Source of the DNA: Thalassoroseus pseudoceratinae
GTDB lineage: Bacteria > Planctomycetota > Planctomycetia > Planctomycetales > Planctomycetaceae
Assembly: GCF_011634775.1 (NCBI RefSeq)
Contig: NZ_JAALXT010000003.1
Coordinates: 868,001 to 932,000 of the forward strand
Reading direction: 5' to 3'
DNA length: 64,000 nucleotides
The notes under the pieces were generated by a model. The model had not been told where the DNA came from and did no database searches. It was given only the letters and a program-made list of their open reading frames with translations. Both the position numbers and the translations under genes were made by a program. Position 1 is the first letter of the stretch, and every line of letters starts with the position of its first letter. This document shows, in pieces, positions 39,071 through 50,189 of the stretch.

Positions 39071-39910
39071 TCACTCACCGTCCAATCCTTTGGCCAGTTT
39101 TCCGAGGGCCTCGTTCTCGATCTGCCGAACCCGCTCGCGTGTCAAACCGAGTGTCTCGCCGATCTCTTTGAGAGTCCGTGGTTCCGAGTCATCCAGTCCG
39201 AATCGCATTCGCAGTATGGTTGCTTCGCGTTCATCCATGTTGTCCAGCATCTCGAAGACATGCTTGATGTTGTCGCTCTCGATCAATTCCGATTCCGGCC
39301 CTTTCGCCCGGTCGTCGGCGAGCATCTCACCCAGCGACCAACCACTTTCCGGGTTGTCCGACTGGGGCGTCGAATTATAGAGTTGAATCGCTTTCTTGAC
39401 GATTTTCAACTTCTTCTTCGGCAACCCAAGAACCTTGGCGACCTCTTCCGGCGTCGGTGTGCGGCCGGTTTTGTCTTGCAGTTGAGCAGTCGCTCGTCGC
39501 CATTTGGTGAGCAGTTCGACCATATACGCCGGAATGCGAATTGTCTTCGCGGAATTCACCAAGGCTCGCTTGATCGACTGTTTGATCCAATAGCTGGCGT
39601 AGGTGCTAAAGCGAGTATTCATTGTAGGGTCGAACCCTTCGACCGCTCGCAGAAGCCCGAGGTTTCCTTCTTCGATTAAATCTTGCAGTGGCAATCCTTT
39701 CCCGGTGTATGCGCGGGCAATGTTCACGACCAACCGCAGGTTCGCTCGAACCATGCGGTCACGGGCTTCCTTGTTCCCGTTAGAAATTTCTCTGGAGAGT
39801 TCCTTCTCTTCCCGGGCACTCAGGAGTGGCGTTTCGTTAATCTCCCGAAGGTAAGTTTCCAACGGGGATTGAACGGCCGACGAAGAGCGACGACGCGAAG
39901 TTTTCTGCAT
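39071..39910 (-). CDS. Sigma-70 family primary-like (group 2) sigma factor
   Basis: 279 residues from the ATG at 39910; the frame is open to TTG 40027. Region 1.2 (SPLETYLREINETPLLSAREEKEL) starts almost at the N-terminus; region 1.1 is absent. Regions 2.1-2.4 are canonical (RANLRLVVNIARAY, DLIEEGNLGLLRAVEGFD, RFSTYASYWIKQSI). Region 3 (TGRTPTPEEVAKVLGL) and region 4 (LKEIGETLGLTRERVRQIE) are intact. Lack of region 1.1 and the short length point to an RpoD/SigA-like alternative sigma rather than the housekeeping one. Confidence 0.93.
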   Translation of the reverse strand: MQKTSRRRSSSAVQSPLETYLREINETPLLSAREEKELSREISNGNKEARDRMVRANLRLVVNIARAYTGKGLPLQDLIEEGNLGLLRAVEGFDPTMNTRFSTYASYWIKQSIKRALVNSAKTIRIPAYMVELLTKWRRATAQLQDKTGRTPTPEEVAKVLGLPKKKLKIVKKAIQLYNSTPQSDNPESGWSLGEMLADDRAKGPESELIESDNIKHVFEMLDNMDEREATILRMRFGLDDSEPRTLKEIGETLGLTRERVRQIENEALGKLAKGLDGE

Positions 39911-40556
39911 AACAGGTGGGTCTTCGTGTTGAGGAGCGGGATATTCGAAAGCGAGTCCGTGCTGATGTTTCAATTCGGTAAGTCGATGTTGAACGACCGA
40001 TTGAGGCACAACATTATCGCATGTCAAAGTAATTCATGATTCGAGCGGCGACGGTGCGAGCACCAAGCGAACGACCGTGTGACTCGTGAATGAGGTCAAG
40101 CGACGTTACCCAATTCATCGACGAAAACTCCGCGCGCCCTGGAAACAAAGACCACGCAAACCAGGCAATTTCCGGAGGGCCGGGCAGGTAGGGGGACCAT
40201 ATCGGTTTTAACGATTACGCGATTTCGTCCTGCGTGCATGTCCAAGAAGAGTCTCACCCGAGCGAGAAATCGACGACACCACAGCGAATACACCTTGTGA
40301 GACGGGCAACTCGAAGACGGTTGTGCTGCAAGACCAGGTCTCTTTGGTCTACGTCTTTGAACATTTCATACGTAGCTTCGAACGAGAGGATCGTGCGAAT
40401 CGACGTCCGGAAGGAATCAAGTTGCTGGTGCCTCGGATCATCAGCGACTACAACAGTTGCGAGCGAAAGTCGGCGGTATGCTCTGGCAGCGACGGAGTCG
40501 TTGAGGACTTTCACAAAGCATGTGTCATCAAGGCAAGCAAAGGATCGTAGGTCGAT
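39911..40556. other. Gene-poor divergent intergenic region
   Basis: About 645 bases between the sigma-70 gene and the symporter gene. Overlapping short ORFs on both strands (40096-40293, 40254-40514, 40234-40560, 40323-40550) contradict one another, lack RBSs and show no motif. No repeat or RNA gene is seen. Confidence 0.4.
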
Positions 40557-41603
40557 ATGAGTGTTGCGTTCATTCGGAAACAGTGGTTCTTAGCAAGCTT
40601 GTTGATTGTCATTCCGCTGGGACTCGGGGTGGGCGTTCGCGTCTCGCCGACGGATTGGCAGGAAATCGCCAGTGGATTGCCGGCAGGGCTCATCAGTTTC
40701 ATGAGCGCATATTCGCGTCTCGCCACTGCAACAATTTTATTCCTGATGTCGTTTAGTCTCGAAAGTCGGCGACTCGGGGAGGCGATCCGATCGCCGTTTC
40801 CGGTTCTCGTTGCCGTTCTGATCAACTACGCAGCGATGCCATTGCTCGCGTTTCCGTTGTCCAAGATGCAGCTCACACCAGACTTCGCGATCGGCCTTGC
40901 GATTTCTGCGAGTGTTCCCTGCACGATGGCGGCTGCGTCCGTGTGGACTCGCAAAGCTGCCGGCAACGACGCAATCTCGCTGATGGTCACGATGTTCACG
41001 AACGGAGTTTGCTTTCTTGTCACACCGTTCTGGATTGCCTTCCTGATTGGACAATCCATCGATCTTGATCCGGCTGCAATGATGTGGCGTCTGGCTTTAT
41101 CCGTATTGTTGCCTTGCCTTCTTGGTCAATTGTGCCGAACCGCTAAGTCACCACGCGAATGGGCCACACGCAACAAAACGCAATTGGGAGTCGTCGCGCA
41201 GTTGCTGATTCTGACGTTGATTCTTCTCGCGTCGATCAGTGGTGGGCAATCGCTCAACGGTAACGGAGCCGGACCAGGAACATGGGCGATTTTGCTGGTT
41301 TTGGCGTCCGGTATTGCTCTGCACCTCATCGCGATGGTGGGAGCTTGGGCAGTGAGTCGTGGATTCGGTTTCAAACGCGACGATATGAAAGCGGTTCTCT
41401 TCGCAGCTAGTCAAAAGACACTTCCCATTGGAGTGTTGATCGCGACCGACCCGACGATGCTTGGCAATCCGAATCTACTTGGTGAGGGTGTCGGTGTGCC
41501 GTTTGCGGTTTTCCCGATGTTGATGTTTCATGCGTCGCAACTCTTCATTGATACCGCAGTGGCCGGCTATTTGGCCAAAAATAAAACCGATGTGGCCAGC
41601 TGA
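40557..41603 (+). CDS. Bile acid:sodium symporter family transporter
   Basis: 348 residues with about nine TMs. Family features include AISASVPCTMAAASVWTRKAAGND, with the crossover-helix region of SBF/ASBT-type sodium symporters, and KAVLFAASQKTLPIGVLIA late in the protein. Members move organic anions or other small molecules with sodium; the substrate here is unknown. It begins with ATG and stands alone. Its stop codon lies inside the loop of the terminator hairpin at 41586-41618. Confidence 0.88.
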   Translation: MSVAFIRKQWFLASLLIVIPLGLGVGVRVSPTDWQEIASGLPAGLISFMSAYSRLATATILFLMSFSLESRRLGEAIRSPFPVLVAVLINYAAMPLLAFPLSKMQLTPDFAIGLAISASVPCTMAAASVWTRKAAGNDAISLMVTMFTNGVCFLVTPFWIAFLIGQSIDLDPAAMMWRLALSVLLPCLLGQLCRTAKSPREWATRNKTQLGVVAQLLILTLILLASISGGQSLNGNGAGPGTWAILLVLASGIALHLIAMVGAWAVSRGFGFKRDDMKAVLFAASQKTLPIGVLIATDPTMLGNPNLLGEGVGVPFAVFPMLMFHASQLFIDTAVAGYLAKNKTDVAS

Positions 41604-41618
41604 TTGGGCCACATCGGT
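41586..41618. terminator. Hairpin terminator shared by convergent genes
   Basis: ACCGATGTGGCC (41586-41597) pairs perfectly with GGCCACATCGGT (41607-41618). Read leftward it is followed by TTTTATTTTT, so it best terminates the VWA operon that ends at 41667. The symporter stop codon is in its loop. Confidence 0.85.
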
Positions 41619-41666
41619 CCTTAGATTCAAATTGCATTGCCTCAGGTTACTACCAGGCAAGCTTGA

Positions 41667-43610
41667 TTACGGTTTGGGCAACTTGATATCCAGACGATCG
41701 TAGTTCGGGTCACGGAAGACACTATAGAAACGCATTCCGAACCCACGTTTAAGTTCATACTGAGCCCGTCGTTCCCATGGTGTCCCTGGGTGGTTCTTAA
41801 TGACGTTCGCGTACATCTCACGGGCGAACGTTTCCTGATCTTCCACGTACTTGAGGTATTCGTCCCGATCCATCTTCAAGTTGAAAGCCGATTTCAGCCG
41901 TTTGAACTGCTCTTCATCTGCCACAATCATCTTTGGTGTCCGTCCAACGTTCCACCGGTTGTCTTTCTTGTTCTTGGGCTCCGGCATGTTGTTGGCATGT
42001 GCATCCATCGCAAGCAGATATTGGAACAGCCGCACACGGTAGGCCAAGCATTCTGCGTAAGCCAAGTCGTAGGCTGCCCGCCAGCGGTCGGAATCTTCCT
42101 TGTCGCGAAGCTTCTCGACGCCCTCCAAAAGTCCAATTCCGGTATTCAAGAGTGACATCGCACGAGCCGCTTTCTGAACCTCTTTGGCAGCTTCCTGACG
42201 GAACTCAGCGACGTTCAGCGGATACCAGTGCTCTCGAATGTTGAGGTTCGGGTCATAAAGTGGGAGCAACCCCTTGTCCACCGCGTCTTTGTTGGGATTC
42301 AAACGAGCGATGACGTCAAAGATGGTCTTGCGGAATGGGCTGCGTTGCCGTTCAGCCGCATATTCCCGACGAGGCAAGAGCAGTGGCGTGTAGCGTTTCA
42401 TATCGAGGAAATCGAATTTCCGCTTATCTTGTGCGCCTGCGCCTGTCAGGTCCTCTTCTTCACCGGGAAGAATGAAGTAGATGCCACCAGTTTCTTTGCA
42501 AATCCGAACCTGTTCATAGGGACCGAATCCACTTTTGAACGCATCCCATCGTTGATGCAATCCGTCCCATTGCAGGCATTCCGGAAACGATGTTTCCGGG
42601 CCACGTCGAATCCGCAACCAATGCCAAAGGTTGTATTTCGGATCTTGCCAGCGAATCCGAGCATACGGATATCCAAACGTCGCTTCGCGTCCCAAAATGT
42701 AGATTGGACTTTTGATTTTCTTAGCTCGTGCGACGACCTCTTCAACGCCCATTCCATCGTCGCCAGATTCATCAGACACGACCACGACGATCAAACGACG
42801 TTTCTGCCGGACAGCACGTGGGCCGTATTTTTCTAACGTTTGCACCATGGCTTGGGAGAGATTCTCCAAACCACTTTCGTCGATCTTAATTTTGTTGATC
42901 GCTTCGCGAATCTTTTTGACGTCGGTCGTTGGTTCGGGAGTCAGGTAGTTGACGCCTTGTCCAAATGCCCCGATCACGGTGTGAAGCACTTCGTCCTTCT
43001 CGCGGATTTTATCGTCCTTTTTCTGAACGAGCCCTAACTCTTCATACACCTGATGGAAGTTCGCTGCGATTTCCTTTTGGTCGTCTTTCATACTGTCCGA
43101 TTGGTCGAACAGCCAGACAACGAGGACTCGCTGATCTCGCATGATCCGCACAAGCTCTTGGGTCAATCGACTCAAGGCCGCTCCGTAGCCTTCGACAACC
43201 GCACCAGTCTCTCCAGTGACTTCCCCTTCGCCCAGGTCCATCGCGACTTCGCCCTCACCAGGCCGGGTAATGTCGCCAGGATTCACCTCGACTTGGGGAT
43301 CTTCCAGCAGCTTGTCGATTTCAACATTCTGTGTTGCCGCCGATACCGGACTGGCAGCCGCACCAACGGCCCCGGTTACGGCTCCGCCAGCAACGACGTT
43401 CATGCTGTCAGCCGGAGTCGGATTAAGTTCGAGGGTTTGCGTGTACTCCTCCTCGATTCGATCTTCATTCAGCACGGACTCCACGACAATTTCTTCCTGC
43501 TGTTCGTCAAGCGACTGTTTGATCAGAAATAAACCAAACAGCAGGATACCGTGAAAAACGATCGACACGCCGACGGATGAGAATGTCGAGGCGTTAGGAG
43601 CTTTGGACAT
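41667..43610 (-). CDS. VWA-domain protein with TonB/TolA-like N-terminal helix (paralogue 1)
   Basis: 647 residues. A single N-terminal TM (about 12-30) carries S16-x3-H20 (SIVFHG), the spacing and even numbering of the essential Ser/His in E. coli TonB. An acidic, Pro/Gly-rich linker (about 35-145) leads to a VWA domain with intact MIDAS: DQSDS (D169, S171, S173) and VVVSDESGDD. The C-terminal 350 residues are helical, with a HPGTPWERRAQYEL segment shared with the paralogue encoded upstream (43731-45698). It should be anchored in the inner membrane with VWA outside. I infer coupling to an ExbB/ExbD-type motor. Confidence 0.87.
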   Translation of the reverse strand: MSKAPNASTFSSVGVSIVFHGILLFGLFLIKQSLDEQQEEIVVESVLNEDRIEEEYTQTLELNPTPADSMNVVAGGAVTGAVGAAASPVSAATQNVEIDKLLEDPQVEVNPGDITRPGEGEVAMDLGEGEVTGETGAVVEGYGAALSRLTQELVRIMRDQRVLVVWLFDQSDSMKDDQKEIAANFHQVYEELGLVQKKDDKIREKDEVLHTVIGAFGQGVNYLTPEPTTDVKKIREAINKIKIDESGLENLSQAMVQTLEKYGPRAVRQKRRLIVVVVSDESGDDGMGVEEVVARAKKIKSPIYILGREATFGYPYARIRWQDPKYNLWHWLRIRRGPETSFPECLQWDGLHQRWDAFKSGFGPYEQVRICKETGGIYFILPGEEEDLTGAGAQDKRKFDFLDMKRYTPLLLPRREYAAERQRSPFRKTIFDVIARLNPNKDAVDKGLLPLYDPNLNIREHWYPLNVAEFRQEAAKEVQKAARAMSLLNTGIGLLEGVEKLRDKEDSDRWRAAYDLAYAECLAYRVRLFQYLLAMDAHANNMPEPKNKKDNRWNVGRTPKMIVADEEQFKRLKSAFNLKMDRDEYLKYVEDQETFAREMYANVIKNHPGTPWERRAQYELKRGFGMRFYSVFRDPNYDRLDIKLPKP

Positions 43611-43730
43611 TGCATTCCCTTAGGCCGCTCCGCTCGCTAAATCCGTTGCGGTGGCGGGCAGCATTCATATTCTCAGGTGGATTCCGTCAAAATTTCCGTG
43701 ACAGAGGGTTTGATGACTTAAAGACAGCGT

Positions 43731-45698
43731 TCAGAGCGCGGGACGAACCCGTTTTTTCTGAGCGGCTTTCTTCTTCATTTCCTTCTTCTTCTCTTCTTCG
43801 TCGGCCAATTGCAGCTGATTCGGATTGTTGTTTCCGCCTCGGTTTGCCGATGCCACGGCGACGGCGAACTCTTGCCAGTCCCAACCCAATTCTTGGCTCA
43901 ACTCGCGTTCGGCGAGTTCGGCCCACGGCGTGCCTGAGTGCTCGTCAACAACACGGGTAAGATACTCTTTGGCCTTCTTGGCAAGTTTCTTGACACTCGG
44001 TCCACCAAGAACATCCGCTGCAGGTACCAATCGCCAGTGATTGCTCCCTTTCTTCTCAAAGCTCTTGGGGCTGGATTTCATGTCCGCCAGGACAACGTTG
44101 TAACCATAGGCCCGCACTCGCATGGCCAACACGCGTCCCATTGCCAAGTCATAGGCGGCTCGCCAACGTGGAGACACGATCTTCTCACGGTCTTTTTCAC
44201 CACGTTCCAACATGGATTGCATCTGTCGTAGTTTGAAGTCGAAGACAGCGGCAGGTTCCTGAGCAGCGGTTGCTTGCTGACGAAGTACTGTGTCGGAATC
44301 GGCCCGGAAGACCAGTTGCGGCGTCACTACGCGATCGGCGTTGGTCATTCGAGCAGTCGTTACCAAAGCTCCCTTGGCGGCATTACTGACCAGTTCTTTC
44401 TCGTACTCGCGAATTGGACCATAATCAGGCGTATAATTCCGCATCACTGAGAAGTCGAACTGCGGGCCACGGATACTGTCTTCGGCGACCAAATACAGCC
44501 CACCGGTTTCCGCACAAAGACGAGTTAACGCGTAAGGACCGTAGCCAGAAGACATCTGATCAAGGTCACGTCCACGACCGCCCCAGAAACCCAACCGCAA
44601 CCGTTCCATCGCAACCGATTCGGGACCTGCCTCGATTGGCAGATACTCTTCGCCCCCGTCTTCGTACTTCCAAAGGACATAGCCTTTTTCCCGTCCGAAT
44701 GGAGCGGCATTGCCAACACAGTAGCAGCGAACACCCACGCGACGGGCGGTCTGCACGGCTTGTTCCAGGTATTCGAAGTCGTCGCCGCGTTCGTCAGTCA
44801 CAACGATGACCATCATGTTGCGACGGAGTTTCGTACGGTAGGAACGCCACTTGTTGATGACTTGGTTCACTGCACCGAATACGTTCTCAGTCGGCGTGCC
44901 GTCGGACTTGATTTGTCGAATGGCTTTTACAATTTCACCGACATCGTCGACCGGTTCGGGCGTGATGAAGTTGGTGCTGCTTCCGAAACTGACCACAGCG
45001 GTTTGCAATGCCCGACCGGAATCTACATCGAGTTGCCCGAGTTGCTGATAGACATTCTCAAACCGATCCGCGATCTCGTCACGACGCGCTTGCTGAGAGA
45101 GTGAGGCATCGAACACCCATACAACCAGCGTTTTACGGTCACGGAGAGAGCCTGCAATTTCTGCGGTCAACCGATCCATCGATCCTTCCACGCCGCCGAC
45201 GTAGTCGGTCGCGCCGGTCGTATCAATGGTATCCACAAACTCGGTCTGCTGAGGCGAGGCCATCACATCGAGTTGCGGTTGTTGGACGTCGACCAATTCC
45301 TGATCGATTTCCTTCTCCAACTGCTCCTGCGGATCGGAATTTGCCTGCGTCATCGCTGCTTGCGACGGGCTGAGTGTGTTCATCAGACTGTCAGTGCCCA
45401 GCTGGTCCGTAATTGTCGGATCGAAACTGAATTCGTCGGGCATGACGTCTTCATCACTCATCGCGGTATCGATCACGGTCTCCTCATCTTGAGGCATGTA
45501 GAGCGTGATCGAATAGAGGAAGAGCAACAAACCGACGTGCAAAACGCAACTAATTGCCCACGACGGCAGTTCCATGAGACTCGAAAACTGAGATTTCGAA
45601 TCTGATACAGCCGTTGAATTGGTCTGAGGATTGGGAGCAGAAAGACTCACCGAATTCTCCTTAGGTTTGGCTGGGATGGTGTGAAGATCGGACATCAC
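43731..45698 (-). CDS. VWA-domain protein with TonB/TolA-like N-terminal helix (paralogue 2)
   Basis: 655 residues. A Ser-rich cytoplasmic leader of about 45 residues precedes one TM (about 46-67) with S50-x3-H54 (SCVLHVGLLLF). An acidic Gln/Asp-rich linker follows. The VWA domain has the MIDAS DASLS (D197, S199, S201) and a VVTDERGDD loop. The helical C-terminus includes HSGTPWAELAERELSQELGW, matching the other paralogue, and a Lys-rich end. It lies 120 bases upstream of paralogue 1, same strand; the pair probably forms one operon ended by the hairpin at 41586-41618. Sequence divergence outside the motifs suggests old duplication and distinct roles. Confidence 0.87.
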   Translation of the reverse strand: MMSDLHTIPAKPKENSVSLSAPNPQTNSTAVSDSKSQFSSLMELPSWAISCVLHVGLLLFLYSITLYMPQDEETVIDTAMSDEDVMPDEFSFDPTITDQLGTDSLMNTLSPSQAAMTQANSDPQEQLEKEIDQELVDVQQPQLDVMASPQQTEFVDTIDTTGATDYVGGVEGSMDRLTAEIAGSLRDRKTLVVWVFDASLSQQARRDEIADRFENVYQQLGQLDVDSGRALQTAVVSFGSSTNFITPEPVDDVGEIVKAIRQIKSDGTPTENVFGAVNQVINKWRSYRTKLRRNMMVIVVTDERGDDFEYLEQAVQTARRVGVRCYCVGNAAPFGREKGYVLWKYEDGGEEYLPIEAGPESVAMERLRLGFWGGRGRDLDQMSSGYGPYALTRLCAETGGLYLVAEDSIRGPQFDFSVMRNYTPDYGPIREYEKELVSNAAKGALVTTARMTNADRVVTPQLVFRADSDTVLRQQATAAQEPAAVFDFKLRQMQSMLERGEKDREKIVSPRWRAAYDLAMGRVLAMRVRAYGYNVVLADMKSSPKSFEKKGSNHWRLVPAADVLGGPSVKKLAKKAKEYLTRVVDEHSGTPWAELAERELSQELGWDWQEFAVAVASANRGGNNNPNQLQLADEEEKKKEMKKKAAQKKRVRPAL

Positions 45699-46132
45699 AC
45701 TGTTGGGGCAGGAATCGGTTGGGTTACATCATCCGCGTAAGGACGACTGAGAACCTGTCAGACATCGTGACAGCGCACAGATATCCTCGTCACAAATAGA
45801 GTACCAGAACACCATGAAAATGTCCACAATTTCCAATATTTCCACAGTTTTTCTACCTACCTTACCCAGCAGAACAGCATACTGTTCGTCGAAAATTGCT
45901 CGGAATCGGTTAGAAATAGAAAAACTCGGTTTTTCTGCATGATTTCCGGACAGGGCCAATCAATGTTTCGGGCGGACCTGAAATCATCGTCGGCAGAACA
46001 ATGGACCGGCCGATACTAGTTATTATCAATGATCAACGCCTTTTGATACGGCGATCGATGTCTCAGGGATCGACTTATGTCCGATCTTTGTTCTTCTCTT
46101 CTGAGGAACACCTGTCCCCTGGGAGGCTTTAC
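45699..46132. other. Divergent intergenic region
   Basis: About 434 bases between the VWA operon and the alpha/beta hydrolase gene. It is AT-rich at about 45800-45930 and contains the dyad at 45755-45773. It probably holds both promoters; no gene is seen. Confidence 0.45.
45755..45773. promoter_or_regulatory. Inverted repeat CTGTCA-N7-TGACAG
   Basis: A perfect 6-base dyad with a 7-base spacer, 57 bases upstream of the first VWA gene. A candidate operator or leader structure. Confidence 0.4.
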
Positions 46133-47011
46133 ATGCGTTACACTGAAGCATGGGTGACCAGTGGTGATGGACGACGCCTGTTCGTTCGGCACTACTCTCG
46201 TCCTCAAACTCCACAAAATCGCACGATTTTCCTGGTCCACGGAGCCGCCGAACACGGTGCGCGATACCGGCATGTTGTGGATTGGTTCTTGAAACGGAAT
46301 TGGAATGTCGTCATTGACGATCATCGGGGGCACGGTCTGTCCGATGGTGTTCCGATGCATTTGCGACATTTCGATCAGTACTTGAACGACCAACGCCGCA
46401 TTCAGGAGCATTTGGGAATTGCTCCTCATCAATGTGTTCGGATCGGACACAGCATGGGGGGATTAATCACCGCACGCTTGGCCCAAGCTGATCCCGAATT
46501 GGTGCCAGCATTCATTTTGAGTTCACCGTTGCTTGGAATCCGCGTGCCGATTCCCCCTCACACGAAGGCCGTTGGTCGAGTGCTCTCTTGGGTAGTGCCC
46601 AAAACACGGTTCCGCACACCGATCCAGCATGAAGACGTTTCTCGCAGTCAAGATGTCGTTGACGATCGCCGAGCCGATGTGTTGCTCCATCGCTCCGTCA
46701 CCGCTGGCTGGTTTTTCGCGATCCAGTCGGCATTGAGAACCGTCTGGGATCAAGCCAACCAGATCACACAGCCGTTCTTGATCCTGCAAGCGGGGGAAGA
46801 TCGGATCGTCGATCCGGACGCCCCCGAACAGTGGTTGCCACGGACCTCGTCTACCGATCGGACCTTCCATAAGTTTCCGGGTTGTTTCCATGAACTTCAC
46901 AGTGAACCCGAATGGGAGTTGATCTTGGGAACCGTTTCCCAATGGTTGGAGGAACGATGGAAGCCAACGGGTTTTAACCACGCCGACGTCACCACACGGT
47001 CGGCTGCCTGA
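46133..47011 (+). CDS. Alpha/beta hydrolase, monoacylglycerol lipase/lysophospholipase type
   Basis: 292 residues from the ATG at 46133, which follows GGGAGG by 6 bases; the frame is open to 46001 but has no RBS there. Seen: FLVHGAAEHGARY (oxyanion region), DDHRGHGLSDG (typical of this lipase group), nucleophile elbow GHSMG (S107), an acid in GEDRIVDP and the terminal His in CFHELHSEPE. No signal peptide, so it acts in the cytoplasm on lysophospholipids or monoacylglycerols. A strong terminator follows. Confidence 0.93.
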   Translation: MRYTEAWVTSGDGRRLFVRHYSRPQTPQNRTIFLVHGAAEHGARYRHVVDWFLKRNWNVVIDDHRGHGLSDGVPMHLRHFDQYLNDQRRIQEHLGIAPHQCVRIGHSMGGLITARLAQADPELVPAFILSSPLLGIRVPIPPHTKAVGRVLSWVVPKTRFRTPIQHEDVSRSQDVVDDRRADVLLHRSVTAGWFFAIQSALRTVWDQANQITQPFLILQAGEDRIVDPDAPEQWLPRTSSTDRTFHKFPGCFHELHSEPEWELILGTVSQWLEERWKPTGFNHADVTTRSAA

Positions 47012-47062
47012 TGAGTCAACTTGGCAACGATCGCCTCGTGCTGCGCTGACACCCAATAAAAT

Positions 47063-47099
47063 AAGCCGGCTCCGTGTGTTCGGAGCCGGCTTGTTTTTT
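47063..47099. terminator. Strong bidirectional terminator
   Basis: AAGCCGGCTCCG (47063-47074) pairs perfectly with CGGAGCCGGCTT (47081-47092) around a 6-base loop, followed by GTTTTTT. The leftward side is also T-rich, so it can end both the hydrolase and the convergent Cys/Lys-rich gene. Confidence 0.93.
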
Positions 47100-47128
47100 G
47101 AGCGGGATCGTTCATTGAACGTTCGCGA

Positions 47129-47650
47129 CTATGTCGTGGCTTTCTCAGCCGCTGGGACTTTTGGCGGTGCTGGTGGTTTTGGAGCGGCCTTTGGCTTTGC
47201 CATTGGCTTCTTCGCAGCGGGTTTTTTCCCAGCAGGTTTGTTGGCCTTCTTCGCGCCCGGCTTCTTGGCCTTTTTGGCTTCTGGTTTCTTGGCCGCTGGC
47301 TTCTTAGCTTTTTTCGCCTCTGGCTTTTTGGCTTCCGGCTTCTTTGGCTCTGGTGTTTCGACTTCTTCGATGATCACCGTTTCCGCTTCTGGAACGATGT
47401 GCTCTTCGACAATGATGACTTCCGCTTCAGAGCAGCCTTCGCATGCCGGTTCCGCGTGGCAGCTTTCACACTCGACGACCACTTCCGTCTCGCAAGATGT
47501 GCAAGGCGTTTCAACTTCGTAGTAAACCGGCTCGCAAGTTGTGTAGGTCGGCGTGCATGCTGGTTCCGAAGATTTGAAGCAGTGACCTGCGAACGATTGC
47601 GTGCCGAAAACGAGCACAGCGATCGCTGCGAGTGAATGAGACAACTTCAT
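47129..47650 (-). CDS. Secreted Cys-rich protein with lysine-rich histone-like tail
   Basis: 173 residues with a good RBS (GGAGGGG). A signal peptide (1-21, ending SFA) is followed by a domain with nine Cys (about 24-73), including three CxxC pairs (C50/C53, C61/C64, C70/C73). The second pair is followed by His (CESCH), formally a c-type haem motif. An acidic Val/Ile/Glu stretch (76-100) precedes a tail of Lys/Ala/Pro repeats (KKPEAKK units, 103-155) resembling histone H1 tails. Such a basic tail outside the cytoplasm may bind nucleic acid, polyanions or the cell wall. No family recognised; the gene is separated by terminators on its 3' side. Confidence 0.8.
   Translation of the reverse strand: MKLSHSLAAIAVLVFGTQSFAGHCFKSSEPACTPTYTTCEPVYYEVETPCTSCETEVVVECESCHAEPACEGCSEAEVIIVEEHIVPEAETVIIEEVETPEPKKPEAKKPEAKKAKKPAAKKPEAKKAKKPGAKKANKPAGKKPAAKKPMAKPKAAPKPPAPPKVPAAEKATT
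47186..47344 (-). repeat. Degenerate tandem repeat encoding KKPEAKK-type units
   Basis: Inside the Cys/Lys-rich gene. Repeated segments of the form GCTTCTTGGC(C/T)TTTTT and GCTTCTGGCTTCTTGGC on the plus strand encode about seven imperfect Lys-Lys-Pro-(Glu/Ala)-Ala units. Such repeats can change in number by slippage. Confidence 0.75.
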
Positions 47651-47793
47651 TTGTTCCCCTCCAATTTCCCAATGTCAATCAATTGTGGCTCAATCGCACA
47701 TCGTGGCCCTGAAATGGAAAGCGGGCCCCTGCGGCGAAACTGAGAGTCATGATGATTGTTGTGACAGTAGATAACAAGCACAAAATGGGCAAA

Positions 47794-49878
<2,085 letters not shown>

Positions 49879-50178
49879 TCAATGCTTTGAGGTCGGGCGT
49901 TCGGTGAGAGTTTCCCGTGGCTTCCGATTTCGCCATTGATCGACCACCATTGCCAAAACGACGACAACAAGCAGTGCGACCACTTCCCACAATATCATTT
50001 GTCCACCGTAATGGTTGATGATACGGATTGCGGGTGAAGTTGGATCACCGAAAATTGCCGCCACGAAGGCAAGAATTGTTACCACAAAGACAGTAGCGAC
50101 GACGACGGCCAAACGAAAAAAGAAATTGAGATGATGGGACTGCGAATCGTCGTTGGATGGGTGCGGTTGGTTGCTCAT
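49879..50178 (-). CDS. Small two-TM membrane protein
   Basis: 99 residues from the ATG at 50178. A His/Ser-rich N-terminus precedes TM 1 (about 20-43, LAVVVATVFVVTILAFVAAIF). A short loop, TM 2 (about 62-80, LWEVVALLVVVVLAMVV) and a basic C-terminus follow. No family recognised. The start is 11 bases after the stop of the upstream gene, so it is the last or next-to-last gene of the minus-strand run starting at the ABC exporter; LigA begins 54 bases downstream. Confidence 0.72.
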   Translation of the reverse strand: MSNQPHPSNDDSQSHHLNFFFRLAVVVATVFVVTILAFVAAIFGDPTSPAIRIINHYGGQMILWEVVALLVVVVLAMVVDQWRNRKPRETLTERPTSKH

Positions 50179-50189
50179 GGGCAAAGAGC

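Noticed and set aside
39911-40027. 39-codon N-terminal extension of the group-2 sigma factor
   Set aside because: Begins at TTG without an RBS and has no region 1.1 character; ATG 39910 puts region 1.2 near the start.
40254-40514. 86-codon minus-strand ORF in the region before the symporter
   Set aside because: Competes with overlapping ORFs on the plus strand, lacks an RBS and recognisable domain.
46001-46132. 44-codon N-terminal extension of the alpha/beta hydrolase
   Set aside because: GGGAGG directly upstream of ATG 46133 gives a better start, and the family normally begins close to that ATG.
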